From the NCBI GenBank assembly GCA_937941455.1, contig CALDHM010000027.1:90259-154258 (forward strand): 64,000 bases of DNA, read 5' to 3'. Made by a program: the position numbers and the translations under genes. This DNA comes from an uncultured Pirellulaceae bacterium (GTDB lineage: Bacteria; Planctomycetota; Planctomycetia; Pirellulales; Pirellulaceae). The notes beneath the pieces were generated by a model. That model saw nothing but the letters and a program-made list of their open reading frames with translations. It was not told the DNA's origin and made no database searches. Within the stretch, counting starts at the first letter, position 1. Each line of letters starts with the position of its first letter. Positions 1 to 9,538 of the stretch are shown in pieces.

Positions 1-849
1 GGCGCGATCGCCTTGACCGGCATTTTTTATCTGGGGATCAATTATCAAGGGAGTCATCGCAACGGCGCGAGCCTCAGTAGCGTGGCTGGCTTGGTTGATG
101 AGGACCTCACGTTGCGTCAGCCGATGCTTCCAGCCGCTACCGACGATGCCAAGGCAGTCAACGCTCGGCCAGCGCCGGGCTTGCTGCGGGATACCGCCCC
201 TGTTAGTGAAAGAGAACCGGCCAAGGCCTTGCAAGTCGAACTCCCTAACGCTCAAATCCCGCGCGCTGATTTGCAAGAGACAGGGGCCAGCTCTCGGACC
301 CAACCGCGAATCGTAGAACCCGATTTTTCTCGATTCCACCCCCCCCCTAAACCAAGCGGGACGATGGTTCCCCTAGCGAATCAGCCGGTTTCGATCATGA
401 ATCATGATGAGCCTGCTGCGGTACCGACCCCGGTCGCTCAACAGCAAGTGTCCGCGACATCGCAAGGGGCATTTCGGCCGATGTTGCCCCCCGACGGTGC
501 CGAGCAGGGTTCGTGGGTCACACCTGAATTGACCACGTTAAATCTGCGGACCCGCGAACAACCTGCGTCACACCCGATCAAAAGTCTCGCAGCACCGCAA
601 CAGGAAGCGAACCCACTCTGCTCTGTATCGAAGTTGACCGCCATCACCAGTGATCGACCGGGGGGGACGCCAAGTCAGGCGGCAACGTTCCGCGTGCACA
701 TCGTTCGGCCTGGAGAAACGCTGCAGTCGATTGCACTTCGTTATTACCATCGAGAGGATGTCTATTTGCAAATCTACGCGGCGAATCAAGATGTTCTCGA
801 CAGCCCCATCAATTTGCCAGCCGGGGTAACGCTGAAAATTCCCGATTAG
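1..849 (+). CDS. LysM-ended membrane-anchored protein, N-terminus cut by window edge
   Basis: The reading frame is open to the first base, so the gene probably begins upstream. The first residues seen (GAIALTGIFYLGINY) look like the end of a membrane anchor. A long region rich in Pro, Ala and Gln follows with no recognisable fold, then a C-terminal module of about 50 residues beginning near FRVHIVRPGETLQSIA that fits a LysM domain (peptidoglycan/chitin-type glycan binding). Inferred role: an envelope protein whose LysM tail contacts the cell wall; planctomycetes do have peptidoglycan. A run of nine C at 339-347 lies inside the coding sequence. The Pro-rich linker is typical of secreted planctomycete proteins. 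The LysM call is fairly sure; the rest has no recognised family. Confidence 0.75.
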   Translation, partial: GAIALTGIFYLGINYQGSHRNGASLSSVAGLVDEDLTLRQPMLPAATDDAKAVNARPAPGLLRDTAPVSEREPAKALQVELPNAQIPRADLQETGASSRTQPRIVEPDFSRFHPPPKPSGTMVPLANQPVSIMNHDEPAAVPTPVAQQQVSATSQGAFRPMLPPDGAEQGSWVTPELTTLNLRTREQPASHPIKSLAAPQQEANPLCSVSKLTAITSDRPGGTPSQAATFRVHIVRPGETLQSIALRYYHREDVYLQIYAANQDVLDSPINLPAGVTLKIPD

Positions 850-984
850 CCAATCATGGCCGCGCACCTTACCATGCTCCTTTCGGGGTGAGTCGGCCTG
901 CCAGAGCCGTAGAGAAGGGGCGCGAATCTGCGGCGGTAAGCGGCAACGTCCTGGAAACCGCGATTGGTTTCGCAGCGGTCGCGG

Positions 985-2529
985 TTAGAACTTGATCTTC
1001 AAACCTGCGACGATCGCGTCCGAAATGTAGTCGAACCGATCGTGGATCAGCGGGGGGCTCATCAGGTTGTTGAATTGCACGTGCGATTCACCACCGTTGA
1101 AGTACCGGTACTCCAAAAACCAATCGGTATTGCCGCCGACATTTCCATTGATGCCTACTAGAAATTGATAGGCGAAATTCGAGTCATTTTTTGAATCGCT
1201 GGTCAGTAGCGACATCCCTTGCCAAACGATGTCTTGATCGTATCGTGCGAAGCCAATGCCTGCCCCAACATATGGGCGAACGCCAAAAACATTGAGGTTG
1301 TTGACATCCCAAATCAGATTGCTCATTCCTGAAAATACTCGAAGATCTCCCGTGAGTTGGTCTCCACCGTTGGCAAGCGCAGCCAAGTAAGGCTGTTCGG
1401 ATTCAAACGCACTGGAACGATAGGCTAATTCATTTTCGGCGCGCAAGTTCGGGCCATGATGAATTCCCAAATTGACACCGCCCAGAGCGCCACTTTTCCC
1501 CGTCATACGGCCCGCTGCCAGATTGGAGAACTCAAAATCCTTCATCGTGTTGTAGCCGACGAAGGCTGAGGCATAGAACATGTCGCCGCAGACATCACCA
1601 CAGATATTTTGATAGGCACTGCCCGAGTTGAAGCTATCCTCTGGGCTGTTGGCCAAGACTGATGAAGAGTCCAGAAACGTATCGCCGATCGTTTGCCGTG
1701 GCGACGATGCAGGAGGAAAAGTTGGGAGGGATTTTGTCTCCTCGAACCGGTAGTTGGTTCCTGGATTTTCGGGCACGGGAGGGGGAGGCATCGAGCGGAA
1801 CTGCTCGGGGGTGAACGGTTGATAGGCGGGATCGGGCTCGATTTCACTGGTCGAGGATGGAGGAGTGCTACGCACGGGCGGAGCGGAATAGTCGAGCAGC
1901 GGAGTGGAAGCCGTTGGGCTCTGCCAAGGTTGTGGATCTTGTTTGGGGGATTCGAGCATGCGGCTCGTGGAGGCTTGCTGGGCAGGAGTCGGCTGAGCTC
2001 GGTTCGCACGCGGGTTTTGATCTACCGGGGATGGCAGGCTGAAACCAGGATCAGAAATTTTTGTTGAACCGCTGGGCGGCATTTCATCGGTAAGCGTGAC
2101 GTTGGGGCGTGATTCCGGAAACCGGAGCAGGTCATCAAAGCCGGTGACAGGATCTTGCACTTCCTCGAAGTTCGCGAGGCGGACGCCTAAATCACCCCCC
2201 GCGCCGCCTGGCATGGATTTGCCAGACGGAATACGAGCTAGTCGTGGCGTTTGTGCCGGTGGCTTGGGAATCGATCGTGGGGGGGGGAGATTCTGGCTCG
2301 TGTTCAGCGAATCATGGGTGTTAGCGGATGAATCTGGCTGATCAGTCAAACGAATCCGGGCAACATTCCCCGTACTTTTTTCGACATTCAGCGGCCGAGC
2401 AACAGACTGGGTTCCCGACAAGCCCGTTGGTGTCTGAGGCTCAGTGAGTTGCGAAGATTGTCCCAATAATACGCTCGACAGCGCAAGCCATCCGGCTGAA
2501 AGGAAGCCCATCCGAAAGCTGTTGGTCAT
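985..2529 (-). CDS. Outer-membrane beta-barrel protein with Pro-rich N-terminal region
   Basis: 514 aa. The ATG at 2529 gives a clean signal peptide (MTNSFRMGFLSAGWLALSSV, cleavage near LLGQSS); a TTG six bases upstream is the alternative. Residues about 30-300 are low-complexity, rich in Pro and Ser, with no recognisable fold. The last 210 residues alternate polar and hydrophobic positions with many aromatics and Gly (FVGYNTM, LGGVNLGIHHG, WFLEYRYFNGG) and end in GLKIKF, a C-terminal Phe typical of outer-membrane barrels. This matches small 8-stranded OmpA-like/porin-family barrels. Two Cys four residues apart (CGDVCGD) precede the barrel. A nine-base G run at 2279-2287 encodes Pro-Pro-Pro. 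The role is unknown; surface structure or adhesion is plausible. It is transcribed divergently from the M16 pair. Confidence 0.7.
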   Translation of the reverse strand: MTNSFRMGFLSAGWLALSSVLLGQSSQLTEPQTPTGLSGTQSVARPLNVEKSTGNVARIRLTDQPDSSANTHDSLNTSQNLPPPRSIPKPPAQTPRLARIPSGKSMPGGAGGDLGVRLANFEEVQDPVTGFDDLLRFPESRPNVTLTDEMPPSGSTKISDPGFSLPSPVDQNPRANRAQPTPAQQASTSRMLESPKQDPQPWQSPTASTPLLDYSAPPVRSTPPSSTSEIEPDPAYQPFTPEQFRSMPPPPVPENPGTNYRFEETKSLPTFPPASSPRQTIGDTFLDSSSVLANSPEDSFNSGSAYQNICGDVCGDMFYASAFVGYNTMKDFEFSNLAAGRMTGKSGALGGVNLGIHHGPNLRAENELAYRSSAFESEQPYLAALANGGDQLTGDLRVFSGMSNLIWDVNNLNVFGVRPYVGAGIGFARYDQDIVWQGMSLLTSDSKNDSNFAYQFLVGINGNVGGNTDWFLEYRYFNGGESHVQFNNLMSPPLIHDRFDYISDAIVAGLKIKF

Positions 2530-2975
2530 CGCCAATGGCCCTTTCTAAAATTGAACTGAGTGCGAGATCCACGAACTCGCGGGGGGACGATTTAGCAGGT
2601 TCGGCCAATTCGAAAAATGCCGATTTTTGCAAAAAATGGATCAGCTGGGGCCGTGGGGGGGAACGGCAGAGTTTTGCCTAAATTGCCCTTTTTCGCGGCT
2701 TTCGCGGGGCCATCCGTTTTCAGGTTTCCGATTCGTTCTACAATGAAAGGTTCTTTCGCGGCGGGGGGGCGTGAACAAGTCCTGACTGTGAGAAAGAGGA
2801 GCACTGGCCTAGGGGCAGGCGGCAAGCAGGGGGTGGCCGGCGGGGGGACCTTCCGCCAGAGAGGCAACGGTTGCGGCTCGTGGGCGTCGGAGCGGCAAAC
2901 GACTGGGCGGGCGGCGTAGAACGTGATAACGACACGAAGCCATCAACCAATTTGGGAAACACGACGAAACGATCA
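2530..2975. other. Divergent intergenic region between barrel protein and M16 pair
   Basis: About 450 bases between two divergent genes, so it should hold both promoters. I could not fix a convincing -35/-10 pair on either strand. It is G-rich on the plus strand (for example GCGGGGGGGCGTG near 2760). Open frames on both strands are short, rich in Arg/Gly/Pro and judged non-coding. Confidence 0.5.
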
Positions 2976-4238
2976 ATGAAAACTGCCTCCGCGACGCACC
3001 ACACCACCTGGGACAACGGACTGACATTGGTGGCCGAACCGATGCCTTGGTTGCAGTCAGCCGCCTTCACGATTGCTTATCCTGCGGGTTGCAGGTTCGA
3101 TCCTGCCGATCGCCTGGGGACGGCTAATTTCACGTGTGAAATGGTGTTTCGAGGTGGCGGCCCGTATGACAATCGCGGCTTGATCGAGGCTCTGGAGGAA
3201 TTGGGTTGTGATTACTATGCAACTTGCGGATTGTATCATACTTTTTTCGGTGGCGCATTGCCCGCGGCTGGGCTGAACAAGGCGTTACGGGTCTACGCTC
3301 AAGTGCTTTCGGCCCCTCATTTTCCGGAAAACCAACTCGAAGACGGCCGAGCAGCATGTATCCAGGAGATTCAAGCACTCGAGGACGACTTGGGAGGCAA
3401 AACCGCGCTGACGGCGCGGCAACGATATTTCGGAGATCCCTACGGGCGGCATGCTGATGGCGATCTCGAGTCGATCGAGGCGCTAACGCTGGCGGAATTG
3501 CGCAGATTCTACGACACGTTTTACCAACCGAATGGAATGTTGATCGCCGTAGCTGGCCGATTCGACTGGTCCGCCTTGGTCGAACAGGTCGCGGAACTCT
3601 TCGGAACGCAGCCGCCTCGGCCGCCCCAGCCGCCCGCCAGGCAAGCGGGGGTGCGGGGGTATCATCATGTAGCATTCCCGAGTAACCAAACGTATATCTC
3701 GATCGCCTGGCCTGGTCTGCCTTATCGCGATCCTGATTTTTATCGTCTGCGCGGTGCGATCGGCGTGTTGAGTGATGGGATGAGCTCGCGGCTATTCCGA
3801 GAGGTGCGCGAACGGAGAGGTTTGTGTTACTCCGTCGGCGCGCATTGTTACTCGATCTTGGATCAAGGAGCCGTATTCGCCTACTCGGCAACGACCACCG
3901 AATCAGCTCAACAAACGCTCGAGGTGATGCTCGAACAAATTCGAGCCTTGAGAGAAGGGATCAGCGAGGATGAGCTGCGGAGGATGAAAGTCCAATTTCG
4001 CAGCGGGTTGGTCATGAAGCAAGAAAGCTGCCGGGCCCGTGTCAACAACCTGGTGGGAGATCTGTTTCATTTGGGGCGGATTCGTTCTATGGAAGAAATC
4101 CAACAACAAGTCTTGCAGTTGACAGTTGCGGATATCAATCGGTTCTTGTCAGAGTATCCATTGAATCCAGAGGATATTGTGACATTAGGTGAACAGCCAC
4201 TTGAGGTAGGGCGTGAAGTACCTTCGACATCAGCTTGA
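2976..4238 (+). CDS. M16-family peptidase homologue lacking the zinc motif (likely non-catalytic subunit)
   Basis: 420 aa from the ATG at 2976 (MKTASATHHTTWDNGLTL); the frame stays open upstream but that stretch lacks family features. The fold follows mitochondrial-processing-peptidase-like M16 proteins: an N-terminal beta strand (DNGLTLVAE), the M16 core, and a C-terminal half with the R/Y substrate-end motif region (SSRLFREVRERRGLCYSVGAHCY). Where active members carry HxxEH, this protein reads TANFTCEMVF, so the zinc ligands are missing. In the M16B subfamily such subunits pair with a catalytic partner. The downstream gene overlaps it by 26 bp and has the intact motif, so the two probably form a heterodimer. 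Predicted role: structural or substrate-binding half of a zinc metallopeptidase. No signal peptide is evident. Confidence 0.85.
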   Translation: MKTASATHHTTWDNGLTLVAEPMPWLQSAAFTIAYPAGCRFDPADRLGTANFTCEMVFRGGGPYDNRGLIEALEELGCDYYATCGLYHTFFGGALPAAGLNKALRVYAQVLSAPHFPENQLEDGRAACIQEIQALEDDLGGKTALTARQRYFGDPYGRHADGDLESIEALTLAELRRFYDTFYQPNGMLIAVAGRFDWSALVEQVAELFGTQPPRPPQPPARQAGVRGYHHVAFPSNQTYISIAWPGLPYRDPDFYRLRGAIGVLSDGMSSRLFREVRERRGLCYSVGAHCYSILDQGAVFAYSATTTESAQQTLEVMLEQIRALREGISEDELRRMKVQFRSGLVMKQESCRARVNNLVGDLFHLGRIRSMEEIQQQVLQLTVADINRFLSEYPLNPEDIVTLGEQPLEVGREVPSTSA

Positions 4239-5448
4239 TAATGGTCTGACGGTGCTGGCCGAGTGCAATCCGGAGGCTTATTTCGCCGCCTTCGGTGTCT
4301 TTGTGCGAACGGGAGCCCGCGATGAATCCCCCCCATTGGGCGGAGTTAGCCATTTCCTGGAGCATATGGTTTTCAAGGGAACCGATCGCCGATCGGCGGA
4401 CCGGGTCAATCTCGAACTTGATGAAATGGGGGGGAGCAGCAATGCCCGCACCAGCGAGGAAAGCACGATCTACCACGCAGCAGTACTCCCCGAATTTCAA
4501 AACCAGATGATCGACTTGATGGCCGATCTGATGCGACCAGCACTGCGCGATGAAGACTTCGAGACCGAGAAGAAGGTGATCATCGAAGAAATCATGATGT
4601 ACCAAGACCTGCCGCCGTATGGGGGGCACGAACTTTTGATGGCGGAATTTTTTGGCGACCATCCGCTGGGCCAGTCGATTCTGGGGACAGTGCAGACCGT
4701 GAGCGACCTGACGAGTGCCCAGATGCGGCGTTACTTCGCCGAGCGATACGTTCCGAGCAACATGGCCATCGTCGCAGCCGGCAATGTCGATTTCGAACAA
4801 CTCGTTCGCGATGTGGAGAATCATTGTGGCCAATGGCCTGCCGGCAAGTCGAGCCGATCGATCATTCCCGCGATGCCGCGTGGCGGATTTTCGAGTCTCG
4901 TCAAAGAAAATTCCACCCAGCAATACGTTTTGCAATTGGCCGTTGGGCCCGCATCCACGGACGAAGACCGTTTCGCCATGCGGGTGCTGGCCACTATCTT
5001 GGGGGACGATAGCGGCAGCCGTTTGTATTGGGAGTTGATCGATTCGGGGCGTGTAGAATCAGCCGGCATCGGCAGCTGTGAGTATCTGGGGACAGGCGCG
5101 GTCATGAGCTATTTTTGCTGCGAACCGGAGCGTGCCCAAGAAAATCTCGAACGCCTACGCAACGTCCAAGCCAGTGCGCTGCGGGGAATCCAGCCGCGGG
5201 AACTCGAGTTGGCTAAGCAAAAAATCATCTCGCAAATCCTCTTGGCCAGTGAACGCACCGAAGCTCGCCTCTTCAATTTGGGAAGCCAATGGTTGGCTGA
5301 CTTGCCCTATAAGACGCCTGATCAAATCGCCGACTGCTATCGCCGAGTGACCTTGAGCGACGTCCGTGCCGTGGCGGAGAAATATCCGCTTGCGACCGGC
5401 TTCTGCTTGAGCGTCGGTCCGCGCGACGATCTGCAACCGGTCGGGTAA
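4213..5448 (+). CDS. M16-family zinc metallopeptidase (catalytic subunit)
   Basis: 411 aa, GTG start at 4213 inside the end of the preceding gene (26-bp overlap, different frame), which implies translational coupling. The zinc motif is complete: HFLEH at residues 47-51, with the third ligand expected at E125/E126 (KVIIEEI). The C-terminal domain carries the family's SGSRLYWELIDSGRVESAGIGS stretch. Family knowledge: M16B enzymes degrade or process peptides in a clamshell chamber, often as active/inactive pairs. Here the order is inactive then active. The substrate is unknown; peptide turnover or pre-sequence-like processing is possible. No signal peptide is visible, so a cytoplasmic location is more likely. 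Confidence 0.9.
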   Translation: MKYLRHQLDNGLTVLAECNPEAYFAAFGVFVRTGARDESPPLGGVSHFLEHMVFKGTDRRSADRVNLELDEMGGSSNARTSEESTIYHAAVLPEFQNQMIDLMADLMRPALRDEDFETEKKVIIEEIMMYQDLPPYGGHELLMAEFFGDHPLGQSILGTVQTVSDLTSAQMRRYFAERYVPSNMAIVAAGNVDFEQLVRDVENHCGQWPAGKSSRSIIPAMPRGGFSSLVKENSTQQYVLQLAVGPASTDEDRFAMRVLATILGDDSGSRLYWELIDSGRVESAGIGSCEYLGTGAVMSYFCCEPERAQENLERLRNVQASALRGIQPRELELAKQKIISQILLASERTEARLFNLGSQWLADLPYKTPDQIADCYRRVTLSDVRAVAEKYPLATGFCLSVGPRDDLQPVG

Positions 5449-5645
5449 ATGGCTGATAGCAGCAGACCAGCTAGCTCGCCGGATTGGTCTAGGGCATGTA
5501 GGACGGCCGTGGTAAATTCTTGGGAAAATCCGGCGTTTTTCTCAAGGATCATCAAGGTGCCCATGGAAGGCTCACCTGATCCCTAATCTCGTCGTTGGCT
5601 GCCGGTGGAGAAATCACAAGCCAAGGACATGGAGGTCCTCCGACG

Positions 5646-8600
5646 TTGTCGTTCGTTGCTTCGCATTTTCGAGACTCAATCCGATCGGCCTGGGCAGCCC
5701 TGTTGGTCTGCTGGTTGAGCGCGCCCCCTTTGGTCGTTGCTCAAGACCTGCCGGGTTTGGAGACAGCGGATGCTCCGTTGGCGACGCGTCATCAGGAAGC
5801 CAGACCGGCTGTCCGCGAGACAAATTTTCGTCTGCGTTTGACGTGGGGGGGCGGTCCGCAGGAACCGTGGCATGTCAGCGTTTTTGTCGGCGAGGGACGA
5901 ATCTCATCGCCGGAAATATTGGCGATGGAGAGCGATGCTTTGGGCTCCGCCAAAATCGTCGGAGATCAGCAACTTGTCGTCCGCGCTCTCAGCAAAAGCG
6001 CCTTTGGTGGCATCGACTTTACGGTCGAGGCTAAAGACGAAACGCCGGTACTCATCGAAGTCTATTCCCAGAAGAATCCGGGGATTCGAGCCAGTAAAAA
6101 ATTTCAACTCGCCGAACTTCGCGATGCCTCGGTCGGTGCGGTGATCGATCCGCAGGGCAATCGATTTGTCATCGCTCGCACTCCCGGGGACCAGTTGCGA
6201 ATTGAAACGAGGAGACCGCACCTGATCTTCCAACCGGGTGAATCCTGGCAGTTCGCGATGGTTCCCAATTTTCTCGCTGCAGCGAACAACCGGAACCTGC
6301 GGTGTGTGGCCCGTCTGCGGAATATCGCTCAACCGAAACAGGTTCTCGAAACGCTTACATGGGAGCTGCGCCCCGACGACTACGGGGGCTTTGCGGCGTT
6401 CGATGGCGAACTGAAGACGCCCGCCATTGAAGGAGTCTATGAATTGAGCTTCACGCTGGAGCCCCGCTGGTACCAAGCTGGCTTTTCAAATCGGAATCCC
6501 GTGCTGCGAACCATTCAGTTCCTGGTGCTGGCGTCAGAGCCTCCGGAGCGAAAATCGGATACGCCCTGGTCGCTGGTTCACGATGTGCGCTGGGATGAAG
6601 CCGCGAAGGACAATTTCCCAGCCCGCGTGGCCTCGATGATCGACCCATTCAACAAGCTCCGCAGTTCCCCGCCAGCAACCGAATCCCGGCGCGATCCGAT
6701 CACTCTCCGCAGCGGAGATCAACGCATCGCGACGCTGGCCGTTCCCGATGTGAATCGCCCCTATTTGGTTCGCGTTCGCTACCAAGCGTCGGGAGCATCG
6801 AGTCTGGGTATGAGTCTGCTGGACGCAGATCGACTCGGTGGGTTTTCCAACTTCGGCTTCAATACCGGCGTTGTTCAATCAAGGGACTTCACCGCGTCCG
6901 ATGACGAAGTTCCATCACGCGACTATTTAGTTGAAATGGTGATTTGGCCAAATAACAAGAATCCGTCGTTGCTGGTAGCCAATCGCAGTCAAGGGTGCGA
7001 TATTCTCGTGACGCATGTCGAGGTCTGGAGTGGGCCCGAGCGTTTAGTTGGACGGAATCATCGCGGCAACTCGCGCGGAATACTCGCCTTCGCTGAGTTG
7101 CCGCTCTTTGCTGAAAATTTCAATGGCGAGCGGGCAGTCGATCAAGGAACCGGCGAACTGATCGACGATTGGCAAACGTTTTATTCGGCCGCCGATCGGC
7201 TGATCCAGTATCTAAAATTTTCAGGATACAGCGGCTTGATGATTTCCATCAACGGCAACGGTGGTTGCCTCGCACCGCTGCAAAGTCTCCCCTCCAATCC
7301 GCGATATGACACCGGGAGATTCTCCTCGACGGGACAGGATCCGCAACAAAAAGACCTTCTGGAAATGCTGTTTCGCATGTTCGATCGCGAGGGCTTACGA
7401 CTGATACCAGCCGTTACCTTTGCGGATCCCCTGCCGAGTTTAGAGTCGATCGCCGAGAGCGAAGGACAAAACACCGTTTGTTTGGTTGATGATCGAGGCA
7501 CGGTCTGTCCGCCGAATCAAGTCCTGCCTCGCTACCATGCGTTGACTTCGTCCGTACAGGACGCGATGACCGAAGTATTGGGCGAGGTGTTGGACCGCTA
7601 CGCGGCGCATCGTAACTTTGAAGGGCTTGCCGTTGTCTGCAGTGGCCATACCTACGCGATCTTGCCTGGCCGCCGGTGGGGATATGATCGAGAAACGGTG
7701 AAGACGTTCGCCGAGTCTCAGCCGGGGCTGAATTTAGAATCGAGTCCGGAATCCATCAAAGAATTCATCGATCAAGAGTTGTTAGGGCGGCGGCGGCAAG
7801 ATTGGATCGCGTGGCGCTGCCAACGCTTAATGCAACTGTACCAGCGCTGGGAAACGCTGATCAGCCTGCGCAAGCCGCAAAGCAAGCTGTATCTAGCCGG
7901 AATCGAGCTCTTTCGCTCCGGCGACCTGCCCCAACAGCTGAGTCCATCGCTGCGGAAATCGGCCAGCGCAACCGAAGCCTTGCGCGACTTGGGCTGGGAC
8001 GCCAAGGCTCTCGCGACACTGCGACATACGGTCGTGCTCCAGCCCACTCGCATCGCGCCTACTGAGTCGCTCATCAAGCAACGAATCGAGCTGAGCCAAA
8101 ATCGCAGTCGCGGTTTGGCGGAATTCCACGGGCAGCAGCCACACGCTGCGACCTTGTTCATCCACCGCGACCAATGGATTCGCAGCCAAACACCTGCCGC
8201 GCAGACTGGCCAAAACCCAGGCGCATGGTATCGTCTCCAACCCATCGCTCCACCGGGACAGTCGGGTTTGAAGCGATTTGCTGAAGCGATCTTCCGCAAC
8301 GATGCGGTGGAGCTGTTCGATGGCGGCTGGTTGATCGCGACCCAAAACGATCCCACTTTTCAACGATTCGCAGCCGCCCTGCATGAGTTGCCGAAGGAAA
8401 AATTCCGAGACGTCTATCCGCGCGGTTCGCAGCAATCGCGGCGACCGGTGGCCGTGCGGCAGTCGAGTTCTCGCGAGGGTTGGCTGGCTTACGCGGTCAA
8501 CAGCAGTCCTTGGCAGTGTCGCGTGACCCTCAACTTCAAGGTGCATCCCGATCAACTGCAACTGATCCCGCCGGTAGGTGAACAGGTGAATCGCCACAAT

Positions 8601-9506
8601 GCCTTGCAAACCAAAGTGACCTTCGAACTCGAGCCCTTCGCCTTAGTGGCTCTCCGCGCCCGGTCCGCCGACTTGATGGACTTCGAAGTGCAGATGCCCG
8701 TACAAGCCGCGACGGCTGTCCGCAGCTATCTCCATCGACTGCAATCCAGCTTGGCGTCCGCGACGGAACCGCAGCCGATCCAAAAACTTGCCAACCCGGA
8801 GTTCTTTCGCGGCCAAGGGGGCTGGCATTTCCCCAAACAGCCGGGCCAAACCGTCAACTTCATTCCGACGGCCCCCCAAAGTGTGTCCGACGCGATGCAG
8901 CTGACTTCGACAGGAACCGTGGCCTGGGTTCGCAGCGATTGGTTCGAAGCACCCGAGTCGGGACGGCTGTCGCTGGTCGTCTGGATGAGAACCCCGGATG
9001 CCGCCGCACAACCTCCCTTGCGAGTCGCCATCGAGTCCGAAGCCACGCCGCTGGAGTACTACCGCTACGCGGAGTTCGGATCTTTGTTGCCGGATCATCC
9101 CGAGCAGCAGTTGACGAGTGAATGGAAGCCCTTCGTCGTGCATTTCGATGACCTTCCGATGCACACCGCGGCTCGCTTGCGAATCGGCTTCGACTTGATG
9201 CGAGCCGGGACCGTCGAGATCGACCGGATCGAGCTGTACGATCGCCTGTTCGAAAAGAGCGAGTTGCAGGCTCTCACCCAATTGATTGCATCGATTCGCC
9301 CCTTGACGACGGACCCTGACTTGGTCGACGAAGCCCGCTTCTTGCTGGAGGGTTATTGGCCGCAGTTTATCGATCAGTTGTTCAATGCGACGCCTCGCGA
9401 TTCCTCAACCGCGTCACCGGCGGCCACGGAAACGGCCGAAAACCACGAATCGTCTAACGACTCGGGCCGATCAGGGTTTATCTTCCGTCGTCAGCGTCGG
9501 CGTTGA
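5646..9506 (+). CDS. Very large secreted protein with a glycosidase-like (GHL10-type) central region
   Basis: About 1286 aa from a TTG at 5646, chosen because GGAGG at 5631-5635 lies 10 bases upstream and a signal peptide follows at once (AWAALLVCWLSAPPLVVAQ). A TTG at 5595 is the alternative. The N-terminal third is beta-rich. A central stretch (about residues 470-640, starting LAFAELPLFAENF, with ADRLIQYLKFSGYSGLMISI and later MFDREGLRLIPAVTF) resembles the TIM-barrel of glycosyl-hydrolase-10-like proteins, where a reader of distant homology would look for a carbohydrate-active site. The C-terminus (about 1050-1230) looks like a carbohydrate-binding jelly-roll, followed by a Thr/Ala-rich basic tail. 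Inferred role: extracellular or periplasmic polysaccharide-active protein. I cannot assign catalytic acids, so the enzyme call is tentative. Confidence 0.6.
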   Translation: MSFVASHFRDSIRSAWAALLVCWLSAPPLVVAQDLPGLETADAPLATRHQEARPAVRETNFRLRLTWGGGPQEPWHVSVFVGEGRISSPEILAMESDALGSAKIVGDQQLVVRALSKSAFGGIDFTVEAKDETPVLIEVYSQKNPGIRASKKFQLAELRDASVGAVIDPQGNRFVIARTPGDQLRIETRRPHLIFQPGESWQFAMVPNFLAAANNRNLRCVARLRNIAQPKQVLETLTWELRPDDYGGFAAFDGELKTPAIEGVYELSFTLEPRWYQAGFSNRNPVLRTIQFLVLASEPPERKSDTPWSLVHDVRWDEAAKDNFPARVASMIDPFNKLRSSPPATESRRDPITLRSGDQRIATLAVPDVNRPYLVRVRYQASGASSLGMSLLDADRLGGFSNFGFNTGVVQSRDFTASDDEVPSRDYLVEMVIWPNNKNPSLLVANRSQGCDILVTHVEVWSGPERLVGRNHRGNSRGILAFAELPLFAENFNGERAVDQGTGELIDDWQTFYSAADRLIQYLKFSGYSGLMISINGNGGCLAPLQSLPSNPRYDTGRFSSTGQDPQQKDLLEMLFRMFDREGLRLIPAVTFADPLPSLESIAESEGQNTVCLVDDRGTVCPPNQVLPRYHALTSSVQDAMTEVLGEVLDRYAAHRNFEGLAVVCSGHTYAILPGRRWGYDRETVKTFAESQPGLNLESSPESIKEFIDQELLGRRRQDWIAWRCQRLMQLYQRWETLISLRKPQSKLYLAGIELFRSGDLPQQLSPSLRKSASATEALRDLGWDAKALATLRHTVVLQPTRIAPTESLIKQRIELSQNRSRGLAEFHGQQPHAATLFIHRDQWIRSQTPAAQTGQNPGAWYRLQPIAPPGQSGLKRFAEAIFRNDAVELFDGGWLIATQNDPTFQRFAAALHELPKEKFRDVYPRGSQQSRRPVAVRQSSSREGWLAYAVNSSPWQCRVTLNFKVHPDQLQLIPPVGEQVNRHNALQTKVTFELEPFALVALRARSADLMDFEVQMPVQAATAVRSYLHRLQSSLASATEPQPIQKLANPEFFRGQGGWHFPKQPGQTVNFIPTAPQSVSDAMQLTSTGTVAWVRSDWFEAPESGRLSLVVWMRTPDAAAQPPLRVAIESEATPLEYYRYAEFGSLLPDHPEQQLTSEWKPFVVHFDDLPMHTAARLRIGFDLMRAGTVEIDRIELYDRLFEKSELQALTQLIASIRPLTTDPDLVDEARFLLEGYWPQFIDQLFNATPRDSSTASPAATETAENHESSNDSGRSGFIFRRQRRR

Positions 9507-9538
9507 TCGACCGATTTCGCAAACGATTCGCCTTCGAA

